A stretch of DNA of 64,000 nucleotides from Streptomyces sp. NBC_01716 (GCF_036248275.1 NZ_CP109181.1:7254001-7318000); one strand, 5' to 3'; numbered from the stretch's first letter, positions 35,128 to 43,717 are shown. Notes: generated by a model not told the origin, from the letters alone. A program made the numbers and translations.

Positions 35128-35971
35128 CACCACCGACAGCACCATCGAACGCAGGGCGGCCGTCCTCGGCTCGCCCATCGCTCACTCCCTCTCCCCGGTA
35201 CTGCACCGGGCGGCGTACGCGGCACTGGGCCTGACCCACTGGTCGTACGACCGCTTCGAGATCACCGAGGCGCGACTCCCCGCCTTCCTGACCGGCCTCG
35301 ATCCGTCCTGGGCCGGGCTCTCCCTGACCATGCCGCTCAAGCGCGCCGTCATCCCGCTGCTCGACCGGGTCAGCGAGACGGCGTCGTCCGTCGAGGCCGT
35401 CAACACCGTCGTCATCGACGGCGCCGGCCGGCGCACGGGCGAGAACACCGACATCCCCGGCATACTCGCCGCCCTGCGCGAACGCGGTGTCACCGCCGTG
35501 GAGTCGGCCGCCGTCCTCGGCGCCGGAGCGACCGCGTCGTCCGCGCTCGCCGCGCTCTCCCGCATCTGCCGGGGCCCGGTCACCGCCTATGTACGCAGCC
35601 AGGACCGCGCCGCCGAGATGCGCGGCTGGGGGACAAGGCTGGGCGTCGACGTCCGTACCGCCGACTGGGCGGAAGCCGCCGGGGCGTTCGGCGCTCCGCT
35701 GGTGATCGCGACGACCCCCGCGGGCGCCACCGACACCCTGGCGGGGAGCGTTCCCGACCACCCCGGCACCCTCTTCGACGTGCTGTACGACCCCTGGCCC
35801 ACCGCGCTCGCCGCCGCCTGGTCCGCCCGGGGCGGCGCCGTGGTCGGCGGTCTCGACCTCCTCGTGCACCAGGCCGTCCTCCAGGTCGAGCTGATGACCG
35901 GCCGCTCGCCCGCGCCGCTCACCGTGATGCGCGAGGCCGGCGAACAGGCACTGCGGGCCCACCAAGCCTGA
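35114..35971 (+). CDS. aroE: shikimate dehydrogenase
   Basis: A 285-residue NADP-dependent enzyme reducing 3-dehydroshikimate to shikimate. Substrate-site motifs VLGSPIAHSLSPVLHRAAY and SLTMPLKR are near the N-terminus. NTVV and GENTDIPG follow, the nucleotide-binding loop is VLGAGATASSALAAL, and GLDLLVHQAVLQVELMTG is at the end. ATG 35114 lies inside the mltG 3' end. It begins the shikimate cluster. Confidence 0.94.
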   Translation: MRTTSTTDSTIERRAAVLGSPIAHSLSPVLHRAAYAALGLTHWSYDRFEITEARLPAFLTGLDPSWAGLSLTMPLKRAVIPLLDRVSETASSVEAVNTVVIDGAGRRTGENTDIPGILAALRERGVTAVESAAVLGAGATASSALAALSRICRGPVTAYVRSQDRAAEMRGWGTRLGVDVRTADWAEAAGAFGAPLVIATTPAGATDTLAGSVPDHPGTLFDVLYDPWPTALAAAWSARGGAVVGGLDLLVHQAVLQVELMTGRSPAPLTVMREAGEQALRAHQA

Positions 35972-36108
35972 CGGCCGGGGCCGCCGCGCCCGTATCCGCA
36001 GGCTGGACGGAGTCACGGAGTGGGCGGCCGGTCATGGCAGGATCGGGACCCGAGGATGCGTACCGCAGTCGTACCGTCGAAGATGTCGAGATTCACCGAG
36101 GAGCACCG

Positions 36109-37293
36109 TTGAGCAGGTTGCGCTGGCTGACAGCGGGGGAGTCGCACGGACCCGCACTCGTCGCGACGCTGGAGGGCCTTCCCGCGGGTGTGCCGATCAC
36201 CACGGAGATCGTGGGTGATCACCTCGCCAGGCGGCGCCTGGGCTACGGGCGCGGCGCGCGGATGAAGTTCGAGCGGGACGAGGTCACCTTCCTCGGCGGC
36301 GTACGGCACGGCCTGACCATGGGATCGCCAGTCGCGATCATGGTCGGCAACACCGAATGGCCCAAGTGGGAACAGGTCATGGCGGCCGACCCGGTCGACC
36401 CCGAGGTGCTGGCAGGGCTCGCCCGTAACGAGCCCCTGACCCGCCCGCGCCCCGGCCACGCCGATCTCGCGGGCATGCAGAAGTACGGGGCGTCCGAGGC
36501 CCGGCCGATCCTGGAGCGGGCCAGCGCCCGCGAGACGGCGGCCCGGGTCGCGCTCGGCGCGGTCGCCCGGTCGTATCTGAGGGAGACGGCCGGGATCGAG
36601 ATCGTGTCCCATGTCGTCGAACTGGCCACCGCCAAGGCCCCGTACGGCGTGTACCCGACCCCCGGCGACGTCGAGCGGCTCGACGCCGACCCGGTCCGCT
36701 GTCTGGACCCCGAGGCGAGCGAGGCGATGGTCGCCGAGATCGACCAGGCCCACAAGGACGGTGACACCCTCGGCGGCGTGGTCGAGGTGCTGGCGTACGG
36801 CGTGCCCGTCGGCCTCGGCTCGCACGTCCACTGGGACCGCAGGCTCGACGCCCGGCTCGCCGCCGCCCTCATGGGCATTCAGGCCATCAAGGGCGTCGAG
36901 GTCGGCGACGGCTTCGGCCTCGCCCGGGTCCCCGGCTCCCGGGCGCACGACGAGATCATGGTCACCGACGAGGGCATCAGGCGCGCCTCGGGCCGCTCCG
37001 GCGGTACCGAAGGCGGACTGTCGACGGGCGAACTGCTGCGCGTACGGGCCGCGATGAAGCCCATCGCGACCGTGCCCCGCGCACTGGCCACCGTGGACGT
37101 CGCCACCGGCGAGGCCGCCAAGGCGCACCACCAGCGTTCCGACGTCTGCGCGGTGCCCGCGGCGGGCATCGTCGCCGAGGCCATGGTCGCGCTGACCCTC
37201 GCCGACGCCGTGGCCGAGAAGTTCGGCGGTGACAGCGTCCCCGAGACCCGGCGCAACGTCGAGTCGTACCTGCGGAACCTGGTGATCCGATGA
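36109..37293 (+). CDS. aroC: chorismate synthase
   Basis: A 394-residue FMN-dependent enzyme converting EPSP to chorismate. Signatures GESHGPALVATLEGLPAG, GRGARMKFERD, RPRPGHADLAG and the C-terminal SGGTEGGLSTGE and RSDVCAVPAAG are present. TTG 36109 follows GAGGAG by 5 bases; earlier in-frame codons are unsuited. It is preceded by a 137-base gap after aroE and overlaps aroK (ATGA). Confidence 0.95.
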   Translation: MSRLRWLTAGESHGPALVATLEGLPAGVPITTEIVGDHLARRRLGYGRGARMKFERDEVTFLGGVRHGLTMGSPVAIMVGNTEWPKWEQVMAADPVDPEVLAGLARNEPLTRPRPGHADLAGMQKYGASEARPILERASARETAARVALGAVARSYLRETAGIEIVSHVVELATAKAPYGVYPTPGDVERLDADPVRCLDPEASEAMVAEIDQAHKDGDTLGGVVEVLAYGVPVGLGSHVHWDRRLDARLAAALMGIQAIKGVEVGDGFGLARVPGSRAHDEIMVTDEGIRRASGRSGGTEGGLSTGELLRVRAAMKPIATVPRALATVDVATGEAAKAHHQRSDVCAVPAAGIVAEAMVALTLADAVAEKFGGDSVPETRRNVESYLRNLVIR

Positions 37294-37892
37294 GTGGCCC
37301 GCGGATCGTCCTGGTCGGCCCGATGGGGGTCGGCAAGACCACCGTCGGCGCGCTGCTCGCCGAACGCCTGGACACCGACTACCGGGACACCGACGCGGAC
37401 ATCGTCGCCGCCGAGGGCCGGGAGATCTCGGACATCTTCTTCGACGAGGGCGAGCGGCACTTCCGCGATCTGGAGCGGGACGCCGTACGGACCGCGCTCG
37501 CCGAACACGGCGGGGTCCTCGCGCTCGGCGGCGGAGCGGTTCTCGACAAGGACACCCGTGAGCTGCTCGCGGGCCTGCCCGTCGTCTATCTCTCCATGGA
37601 GGCGAACGAGGCGGTCCGGCGCACCGGTCTGGGGCTGGCCCGCCCGCTGCTCGCCATCAACCCCCGCCAGCAGTGGAAGCTGCTGATGGAGGAGCGCCGC
37701 TCCCTCTACACGGAGGTCGCGCGCGCGGTCGTCCCGACCGACGAGCGGGCACCCGAAGAGGTCGCCGAGGCCGTCATCGAGGCGCTGGACCTGGGCGCGG
37801 CGGCCATCCCCGGCGCCGATCCGTCCGCCATCCCCACCGAGGCGCCCGGCGAGGCCCCCGGCACTGCTCCCGGCAAGGAGAACCAGGCATGA
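37290..37892 (+). CDS. aroK: shikimate kinase
   Basis: A 200-residue P-loop kinase phosphorylating shikimate. Walker A is GPMGVGKT (residues 10-17). The shikimate-binding Asp is in RDTDADI, the Arg in FRDLERDAV and GGG in LALGGGAVL, and the lid Arg is in GLGLARPLL. The last 30 residues are an Ala/Pro/Gly extension beyond the usual length. It overlaps aroC and aroB by 4 bases each. Confidence 0.94.
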   Translation: MSGPRIVLVGPMGVGKTTVGALLAERLDTDYRDTDADIVAAEGREISDIFFDEGERHFRDLERDAVRTALAEHGGVLALGGGAVLDKDTRELLAGLPVVYLSMEANEAVRRTGLGLARPLLAINPRQQWKLLMEERRSLYTEVARAVVPTDERAPEEVAEAVIEALDLGAAAIPGADPSAIPTEAPGEAPGTAPGKENQA

Positions 37893-38989
37893 CGACGGAT
37901 CAGGACCAGCCGGTCACCCGTATCCAGGTCGGCGGCACCGGCCACGACCCGTACGAGGTGCTGGTCGGCCGGCGGTTGCTGGGCGAACTGCCAGCGCTCA
38001 TCGGCCCCCAGGCCAAGCGTGTCGCCGTACTGCACCCGGAATCGCTCGCCGAGACGGGTGAGACCCTCCGTCAGGACCTGGCGGACCAGGGGTACGAGGC
38101 GGTCGCCATCCAGCTGCCGAACGCCGAGGAGGCCAAGACCGTCGAGGTCGCCGCCTACTGCTGGAAGGCCCTCGGCCAGACCGGCTTCACCCGCAGCGAT
38201 GTCATCGTCGGCGTCGGCGGCGGCGCCACCACCGATGTCGCGGGCTTCGTCGCCGCGACCTGGCTGCGCGGGGTGCGCTGGATCGCCGTACCGACCACCG
38301 TCCTCGGCATGGTCGACGCGGCGATCGGCGGCAAGACCGGCATCAACACCGCCGAGGGCAAGAACCTCGTGGGCGCCTTCCACCCGCCCGCCGGGGTGCT
38401 CTGCGACCTCGCGGCGCTGGAGTCGCTGCCGGTGCACGACTACGTGAGCGGCATGGCCGAGATCATCAAGGCGGGATTCATCGCCGATCCGGCCATTCTC
38501 GATCTCGTGGAGGCCGACCCCGAGGGGGCGCGGTCGCCCGCGGGGCCGCACACCGCCGAGCTGATCGAGCGCTCCATCCGGGTCAAGGCCGAGGTCGTGT
38601 CCAACGACCTCAAGGAGTCCGGCGTACGCGAGATCCTCAACTACGGCCACACGCTCGCCCACGCCATCGAGAAGAACGAACGCTACAAATGGCGGCACGG
38701 CGCTGCCGTCTCCATCGGCATGGTCTTCGCCGCCGAACTGGGCCGCCTCGCGGGCCGGCTCGACGACGCCACCGCCGAACGGCACAGCGCCGTCCTGAAG
38801 TCCGTCGGACTGCCGCTGACCTACCGCGGCGACCAGTGGCCCAAGCTTCTGGAGACGATGAAGGTCGACAAGAAGTCCCGAGGTGACCTGCTGCGTTTCA
38901 TCGTCCTCGACGGTCTGGCCAAGCCGACCGTGCTGGAGGGACCCGACCCGGCGGTGCTGCTCGCCGCGTACGGGGAGGTGTCCGAGTGA
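37889..38989 (+). CDS. aroB: 3-dehydroquinate synthase
   Basis: A 366-residue NAD/Zn enzyme cyclising DAHP to 3-dehydroquinate. Visible: VGVGGGATTDVAGF (NAD loop), PTTVLGMVDAAIGGKTGIN, EIIKAGFI, and the metal ligands in LNYGHTLAHAIE and RHGAAVSIGM. The start ATG 37889 follows AAGGAG and overlaps the aroK stop. It is the third of four translationally coupled aro genes. Confidence 0.95.
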   Translation: MTTDQDQPVTRIQVGGTGHDPYEVLVGRRLLGELPALIGPQAKRVAVLHPESLAETGETLRQDLADQGYEAVAIQLPNAEEAKTVEVAAYCWKALGQTGFTRSDVIVGVGGGATTDVAGFVAATWLRGVRWIAVPTTVLGMVDAAIGGKTGINTAEGKNLVGAFHPPAGVLCDLAALESLPVHDYVSGMAEIIKAGFIADPAILDLVEADPEGARSPAGPHTAELIERSIRVKAEVVSNDLKESGVREILNYGHTLAHAIEKNERYKWRHGAAVSIGMVFAAELGRLAGRLDDATAERHSAVLKSVGLPLTYRGDQWPKLLETMKVDKKSRGDLLRFIVLDGLAKPTVLEGPDPAVLLAAYGEVSE

Positions 38990-39426
38990 GCCGTCGGGTC
39001 CTGGTGCTCAACGGCCCCAATCTGGGCCGTCTCGGTTCCCGGGAGCCGGACGTCTACGGCTCCGTCTCGTACGCCGGACTTGTGGAGACCTGCCAGTCGA
39101 CGGGCAAGGAGCTGGGCCTCGCGGTCGACGTGCGCGAGACGAACGACGAGGGCGAGCTGATCCGCTGGCTGCACGAGGCGGCCGACGGATCGCTCCCGGT
39201 GGTGCTCAACCCCGGGGCTTTCACCCACTATTCGTACGGAATGCGGGACGCCGCCGCGCAGCGCACCGCGCCGCTGATCGAGGTGCACATCTCGAACCCG
39301 TACACACGCGAGGAATTCCGCCACACATCGGTCGTCGCGGCGGTCGCCACCGGCACGATCGCGGGGTTCGGCATCGGCTCGTACCGACTGGCACTGCGTG
39401 CCCTCGCCGAGGAACTGGACGGCTGA
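38986..39426 (+). CDS. aroQ: 3-dehydroquinate dehydratase, type II
   Basis: A 146-residue dodecameric enzyme with the type II signature NGPNLGRLGSREPDVYG (active-site Arg and Tyr), NPGAFTHYS and EVHISNPYTREEFRH. It dehydrates 3-dehydroquinate. GTG 38986 overlaps the aroB stop (GTGA). It is the last gene of the aroC-K-B-Q string. Confidence 0.95.
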   Translation: MSRRVLVLNGPNLGRLGSREPDVYGSVSYAGLVETCQSTGKELGLAVDVRETNDEGELIRWLHEAADGSLPVVLNPGAFTHYSYGMRDAAAQRTAPLIEVHISNPYTREEFRHTSVVAAVATGTIAGFGIGSYRLALRALAEELDG

Positions 39427-39493
39427 CGCGAAAGCCGGGCGGTCGGCCGGGCACTCGGGGCCGGTCTCTGACGTTACCCACGGAAGCGGCCGG

Positions 39494-39507
39494 GAACGGT
39501 ACCGTTC
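39494..39507. promoter_or_regulatory. 14-bp palindrome upstream of the P-loop gene
   Basis: GAACGGTACCGTTC is a perfect palindrome, 63 bases before ATG 39571, in the only intergenic gap between aroQ and the P-loop gene. It could be an operator or include a -10 box (TACCGT). The rest of 39427-39570 shows nothing clear. Confidence 0.3.
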
Positions 39508-39570
39508 GAAAGCAAGTCGGCCCGGCGGCCGACCGATCAGCGTCAGACGTACGAGACGGAGTGGCACCGG

Positions 39571-40572
39571 ATGCAGTACGCGATGGGGGCTCCGCCGCCG
39601 CCTCCCCACGGTTCGGCGCACGGAGCGGGCGGACAGGGCGCGGGCGCGTGGGCGCACGGCTCCCCGCCCCACGGCCCGCCACCGCACGGCGCACCCCACT
39701 CCGGCCCCCCGGCCGGCCCTCCCGCGCCCCACGGGCAACCACCCGTACCGGGCGCGGCGCCGTACGGGCCCCCGCCCGTGCCCGGCGGCCCCCGGCAGCA
39801 CGGCGCGCCTCACCCGCACGGCGCACCACAGCCGCCTCAGGGGCCCCCGCCGTCCGGCAGGCCCTCCGGGCCCCAGCGCATCCCGCCGGGGCACCAGCAG
39901 GCGCCCGTGCCCCCGCAGGGCCCCCCGGCGCCGGACTCGACCGGGCACATCCAGCTGCCGCCGGGCGGGCCGGTTCCCATACCCGTGCCGCATCCCGCCG
40001 ACAGCGGTACGGGCGCTGCCACACTCGCCGTCCTGCTGATCGGCCCCGCCGGCGCGGGCAAGACGACCGTCGCCCGGCACTGGGCGGCCCGCCGGCAGGT
40101 TCCCACCGCCCACATCAGCCTCGACGACGTACGCGAATGGGTCTGCTCAGGCTTCGCCGACCCGCAGTCGGGGTGGAACGAGCACTCCGAGGCCCAGTAC
40201 CGCCTCGCCCGCCGCACCTGCGGCTTCGCCGCCCGTAACTTCCTGGCCAACGGCATCTCCTGCATCCTCGACGACGCGGTCTTCCCCGACCGCCCGGTCG
40301 TCGGGCTCGGCGGCTGGAAGCGCCATGTCGGCCCCGGACTGCTGCCCGTGGTCCTGCTGCCCGGCCTGGAGATCGTGCTGGAGCGGAACGCGGAGCGCAG
40401 CGGCAACCGCCGGCTCTCGGACGAGGAAGTGGCGGGCATCCACGGCCGGATGGCCGGCTGGTACGGCTCCGGGCTGCCGATCATCGACAACTCCAAGTAC
40501 GACGTCGAGACGACGGCCCGGGTGCTCGACGACGTACTCGCCCGGTCGATCGCCAGCCCGCCGGCCTGGTAG
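39571..40572 (+). CDS. P-loop ATPase/kinase-like protein (AAA_33) with Pro/His-rich N-terminus
   Basis: A 333-residue protein. Residues 1-147 are low-complexity Pro/Gly/His/Gln (GPPPHGAPHSGPPAGPPAPH). A compact P-loop domain follows: Walker A GPAGAGKT (158-165), SLDDVREWVCSGF, the middle Asp pair ILDDAVFPDRP, and an RNAERSGNRRLSDEEV segment like the lid of small kinases. This resembles the AAA_33/zeta-toxin-like kinase group. The substrate is unknown and no antitoxin partner is next to it. ATG 39571 has GGAG 9 bases upstream. Confidence 0.75.
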   Translation: MQYAMGAPPPPPHGSAHGAGGQGAGAWAHGSPPHGPPPHGAPHSGPPAGPPAPHGQPPVPGAAPYGPPPVPGGPRQHGAPHPHGAPQPPQGPPPSGRPSGPQRIPPGHQQAPVPPQGPPAPDSTGHIQLPPGGPVPIPVPHPADSGTGAATLAVLLIGPAGAGKTTVARHWAARRQVPTAHISLDDVREWVCSGFADPQSGWNEHSEAQYRLARRTCGFAARNFLANGISCILDDAVFPDRPVVGLGGWKRHVGPGLLPVVLLPGLEIVLERNAERSGNRRLSDEEVAGIHGRMAGWYGSGLPIIDNSKYDVETTARVLDDVLARSIASPPAW

Positions 40573-40677
40573 CACGGCCGCCGGACCCCCTTCGCGCCAC
40601 CGTAAGGGGCCCGTCCGCGCGGGCTCCGGCCCGCCCCGGTCGGACGCGTCGGCCGCGCCGAGCCGGGCCCGCGCTCA

Positions 40678-40683
40678 TAGGCT
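40678..40683 (+). promoter_or_regulatory. -10 box of a probable leaderless transcript
   Basis: TAGGCT ends 6 bases before ATG 40690, with no ribosome-binding site between them. No clear -35 box was found. Confidence 0.45.
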
Positions 40684-40689
40684 CGATAC

Positions 40690-41802
40690 ATGTCAGAGGT
40701 GTATGCGGTCCGTCGCGGTCGGCTGCGCGACCGGTGCGCCGCGGCCGGCAGCGATGCCGCCCTGGTGTCCCTGCCGGCCAACGTCCGCTATCTCGCGGGC
40801 GGCGCACCACCGGGCGCCGTTCTGCTGCTGGGCGTTGCCGACCAGCGGGACGTACTCCTCTGCCCCCGTACCCCCAGCGGCGCCCCCGCCGACAGCCGCC
40901 CCGACGAACGGCTGCGGCTGAGCATGCTGCCCACCGCCGCGGGCGATCCGGCCGTTGCCGCGGCCGACCTCCTCGACGCGTCCACCGCCCGGACGCTCGC
41001 CGTCGAGGAGCACCATCTGACCGTCGCCCGCCACCGCGCCATCGGCTCGGTGGCACCCCGGCTGCTCCTCGCCGATCTCGGCTGCGCCGTCGAACAGGAA
41101 CGCACCGTCAAGGACGAGGGGGAGATCGCCCAGCTGCGGATCGCCGCCGAGATCTCCGACCAGGCACTGGGCGAACTGCTCGAATCGATCCTCGTCGGCC
41201 GCACCGAACGCCATCTCGCGCTGGAGCTGGAGCGGCGGCTGGTCGACCACGGCGCCGACGGACCGGCCTTCCGCACCTCGGTCGCCACCGGGCCGAACGC
41301 GGGCCGCGCGGGCCACCGGCCCTCGGACCGCAGGGTCGAGGAGGGAGATTTCCTCTCCGTTCGCCTCGGCGCCAACTACCACGGATACCGTTGCGAGATC
41401 GGCCGCACGTTCGTCATCGGAACGTCGCCCGCCGACTGGCAGATCGAGCTGTACGACCTGGTCTTCGCGGCACAACGGGCAGGTCGGGAGGCTCTGACAC
41501 CCGGTACGGCCTACCGCGACGTGGACCGCGCGGCCCGTCAGCCGCTGGAGTCGGCGGGGTACGGCGAGGGGCTCGCGGCCCGTACCGGACACGGTGTGGG
41601 GCTCGAAATCGACGAGGACCCGCAGTTGGCACCCGCTGCCATGGGTAAACTGGACGCTTGTGTGCCGGTCACCGTCGAACCGGGGGTCCACCTCCCGGGC
41701 CGGGGCGGCGTCCGGATCGATGACACGCTCGTCGTCCGCCCCGAGGCGGACGGCGGACCCGAGCTACTCACCATCACGACCAAGGAACTGCTCGCGCTCT
41801 AG
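40690..41802 (+). CDS. M24 (Xaa-Pro peptidase) family protein with altered metal site
   Basis: A 370-residue protein with a creatinase-like N-terminal domain (residues 1-135) and a pita-bread M24 domain. Active M24B enzymes use Asp, Asp, His, Glu, Glu as metal ligands. Here, by motif alignment by eye, the positions read Arg225 (SVRLGA instead of xIDxGA), Glu236 (CEIGRT), His301 (GHGVG), Glu330 (VEPG) and Asp344 (RIDD). Losing the first Asp should weaken or abolish dimetal peptidase activity, so this may be a pseudo-enzyme or bind metal differently. It sits just upstream of efp, where an Xaa-Pro peptidase gene is often found. Confidence 0.8.
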   Translation: MSEVYAVRRGRLRDRCAAAGSDAALVSLPANVRYLAGGAPPGAVLLLGVADQRDVLLCPRTPSGAPADSRPDERLRLSMLPTAAGDPAVAAADLLDASTARTLAVEEHHLTVARHRAIGSVAPRLLLADLGCAVEQERTVKDEGEIAQLRIAAEISDQALGELLESILVGRTERHLALELERRLVDHGADGPAFRTSVATGPNAGRAGHRPSDRRVEEGDFLSVRLGANYHGYRCEIGRTFVIGTSPADWQIELYDLVFAAQRAGREALTPGTAYRDVDRAARQPLESAGYGEGLAARTGHGVGLEIDEDPQLAPAAMGKLDACVPVTVEPGVHLPGRGGVRIDDTLVVRPEADGGPELLTITTKELLAL

Positions 41803-41883
41803 CGATCCGGCAGGCTCTGCCGGCCGCGTCGGCGGCGCGCACCCGTGGTCCCACCCAGCTTCAGTCCAGGAGATTCCGCAACC

Positions 41884-42450
41884 GTGGCTTCCACGAACGA
41901 CCTCAAGAACGGCATGGTGCTCAAGCTCGACTCTGGCCAGCTCTGGTCCGTCGTCGAGTTCCAGCACGTCAAGCCTGGCAAGGGCCCGGCCTTTGTGCGT
42001 ACCAAGCTGAAGAACGTGCTCTCCGGCAAGGTCGTCGACAAGACCTTCAACGCCGGCGTGAAGGTCGAGACGGCCAGCGTCGACCGCCGCGACATGCAGT
42101 TCTCGTACATGGACGGCGAGTACTTCGTCTTCATGGACATGGGCACCTACGACCAGATCCACATCAGCCGCGAGGTCGTCGGCGACGCCGCGAACTTCCT
42201 CCTGGAGGGCTTCGAGGCCACGGTGGCGATGTACGAGGGCAACGCCCTCTACGTCGAGCTGCCCGCCGCCGTCGAGCTGGTCATCGAGCACACCGACCCC
42301 GGTGTGCAGGGCGACCGCTCCACCGGTGGCTCCAAGCCCGCCAAGCTGGAGACCGGTTACGAGATCGGTGTCCCGCTCTTCATCACGACCGGCGAGAAGA
42401 TCAAGGTCGACACGCGCTCCGGTGAGTACCTCGGCCGGGTGAACAGCTAA
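41884..42450 (+). CDS. efp: elongation factor P
   Basis: A 188-residue three-domain protein (KOW-like then two OB folds) that relieves ribosome stalling at polyproline. The tip loop reads VKPGKGPAF with the conserved Lys. The C-terminal signature GVPLFITTGEKIKVDTRSGEYLGR is complete. GTG 41884 is preceded by AGGAG about 11 bases upstream. NusB follows after 2 bases. Several window proteins (SecD, relA, MltG and the P-loop protein) carry polyproline-rich stretches. Confidence 0.95.
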   Translation: MASTNDLKNGMVLKLDSGQLWSVVEFQHVKPGKGPAFVRTKLKNVLSGKVVDKTFNAGVKVETASVDRRDMQFSYMDGEYFVFMDMGTYDQIHISREVVGDAANFLLEGFEATVAMYEGNALYVELPAAVELVIEHTDPGVQGDRSTGGSKPAKLETGYEIGVPLFITTGEKIKVDTRSGEYLGRVNS

Positions 42451-42452
42451 CC

Positions 42453-42884
42453 GTGGCTGCCCGCAACAAGGCCCGTAAGCGCGCCTTCCAGATCCTCTTC
42501 GAGGCCGACCAGCGCGGGGCGCCCGTGCAGACGGTCCTCGCGGACTGGCTCCGGCACGCGCGGACCGACGACCGCCAGCCGCCGGTCAGCGAGTACACGA
42601 TGGAACTCGTCGAGGGATACGCGAAGTACGCCGAGCGGATCGACGAACTCATCGGCACCTACTCGGTGGGCTGGACGCTCGACCGGATGCCGGTCGTCGA
42701 CCGGAACATCGTGCGGCTCGGTACGTACGAGCTGGTGTGGGTGGACGGAACGCCCGACGCCGTGGTGATCGACGAGGCGGTACAGCTCGCCAAGGAGTTC
42801 TCGACCGACGACTCGCCGTCGTTCGTGAACGGTCTCCTCGGCCGCTTCAAGGACCTCAAGCCGAGCCTGCTCCGCGCCGACTAG
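42453..42884 (+). CDS. nusB: transcription antitermination factor NusB
   Basis: A 143-residue all-helical protein that binds boxA RNA with S10 during rRNA transcription. Family signatures are AARNKARKRAFQILFEAD at the start and FVNGLLGRFKDL at the end. GTG 42453 comes 2 bases after efp, so the two are cotranscribed; the unit ends at the 22-bp hairpin at 42908-42955. Confidence 0.94.
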   Translation: MAARNKARKRAFQILFEADQRGAPVQTVLADWLRHARTDDRQPPVSEYTMELVEGYAKYAERIDELIGTYSVGWTLDRMPVVDRNIVRLGTYELVWVDGTPDAVVIDEAVQLAKEFSTDDSPSFVNGLLGRFKDLKPSLLRAD

Positions 42885-42907
42885 ACGGCCGACGCCGTCG
42901 AGCGTGG

Positions 42908-42955
42908 ACTCAAGCGCCGGACGGGCCGCACACGCGGCCCGTCCGGCGCTTGAGT
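42908..42955 (+). terminator. 22-bp hairpin after nusB, repeated-palindrome type
   Basis: Perfect stem 42908-42929 with 42934-42955 and loop acac. The arm contains CAAGCGCCGGACGGGCC, a core I remember as a frequent intergenic palindrome in Streptomyces genomes. Confidence 0.75.
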
Positions 42956-42957
42956 GC

Positions 42958-42991
42958 GTTACGGGCGGGGGCGGGCGCTCCGGCCCGTAAC
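42958..42991. repeat. second hairpin in the nusB-bldD gap
   Basis: GTTACGGGC / GCCCGTAAC, a 9-bp stem with a 16-base GC-rich loop, immediately follows the nusB terminator. The whole gap 42885-43216 (332 bases) holds this, the nusB hairpin and the bldD hairpin, but no gene that I can support on either strand. Confidence 0.5.
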
Positions 42992-43145
42992 GGTCGTCGA
43001 ACGGGCGGCCGGGTCTCGATCTTCTGTCGTTGGGCCATCCGGGTGAGGCGCGCCTCGTGCGCACCGGTGTGCTCCGCTCGTATCCGCGTTCGATCCGCCC
43101 GCGCGAGGGTGACATCTCTCTCGCTCCGTGACCGGGCCGCACGCG

Positions 43146-43184
43146 CCGGAGGGGCGGCCCGCCGCTCGCGGTCCGCCCCTCCGG
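43146..43184 (-). terminator. hairpin after bldD
   Basis: CCGGAGGGGCGG (43146-43157) pairs with CCGCCCCTCCGG (43173-43184), a perfect 12-bp stem with a 15-base loop, 32 bases past the bldD stop. Confidence 0.7.
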
Positions 43185-43216
43185 ATGTGACGTTTCTGCT
43201 GTTCTGTACCGCGGTG

Positions 43217-43717
43217 TCAGCCCTCGTCGTGGGCCACGGCGCGGCGCGCGTCCGCGTCCAGCACACCCCAGCTGATCAGCTGCTCGGTGAGGACCGAGGG
43301 CGACTGGTCGTAGATGACCGCGAGGGTGCGCAGGTCGTCCTGGCGGATCGACAGCACCTTGCCGTTGTAGTCACCGCGCTGGCTCTGGATGGTCGCCGCG
43401 TAACGCTGGAGCGGGCCGGCCTTCTCCTGCGGGACATGGGCGAGACGCTCCAGGTCAAGAACGAGCTTCGGCGGCGGCTCGGCGGCCCCGCCCGGCGTGG
43501 TGCCCGGCAGGAGCTCCTGCACCGGCACACCGTAGAAGTCGGCCAGCTCGGCGAGGCGCTGCACGGTCACGGCGCGGTCGCCGCGCTCGTACGACCCCAC
43601 CACCACGGCCTTCCAACGGCCCTGGGACTTCTCCTCCACGCCGTGGAGGGAGAGGCCCTGCTGGGTGCGGATGGCGCGGAGCTTGGCCCCGAGCTGCTTT
43701 GCGTATTCGCTGGACAT
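43217..43717 (-). CDS. bldD: developmental regulator BldD
   Basis: A 166-residue repressor of sporulation genes in vegetative growth. An N-terminal HTH (KLRAIRTQQGLSLHGVEEKSQGRWKAV...) binds DNA, and the C-terminal domain binds a c-di-GMP tetramer. Both half motifs of the RxD-x8-RxxD signature are present: Arg114-Gly-Asp116 and Arg125-Gln-Asp-Asp128. The start ATG 43717 has GGGGAG 6 bases upstream. A matching palindrome lies upstream (43765-43784), consistent with autorepression. Divergent from pyrR. Confidence 0.96.
   Translation of the reverse strand: MSSEYAKQLGAKLRAIRTQQGLSLHGVEEKSQGRWKAVVVGSYERGDRAVTVQRLAELADFYGVPVQELLPGTTPGGAAEPPPKLVLDLERLAHVPQEKAGPLQRYAATIQSQRGDYNGKVLSIRQDDLRTLAVIYDQSPSVLTEQLISWGVLDADARRAVAHDEG

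Noticed and set aside
39571..40572. Toxin-antitoxin module
   Set aside because: The P-loop domain is zeta-like, but there is no small antitoxin gene on either side and the flanking genes (aroQ and the M24 protein) are unrelated.
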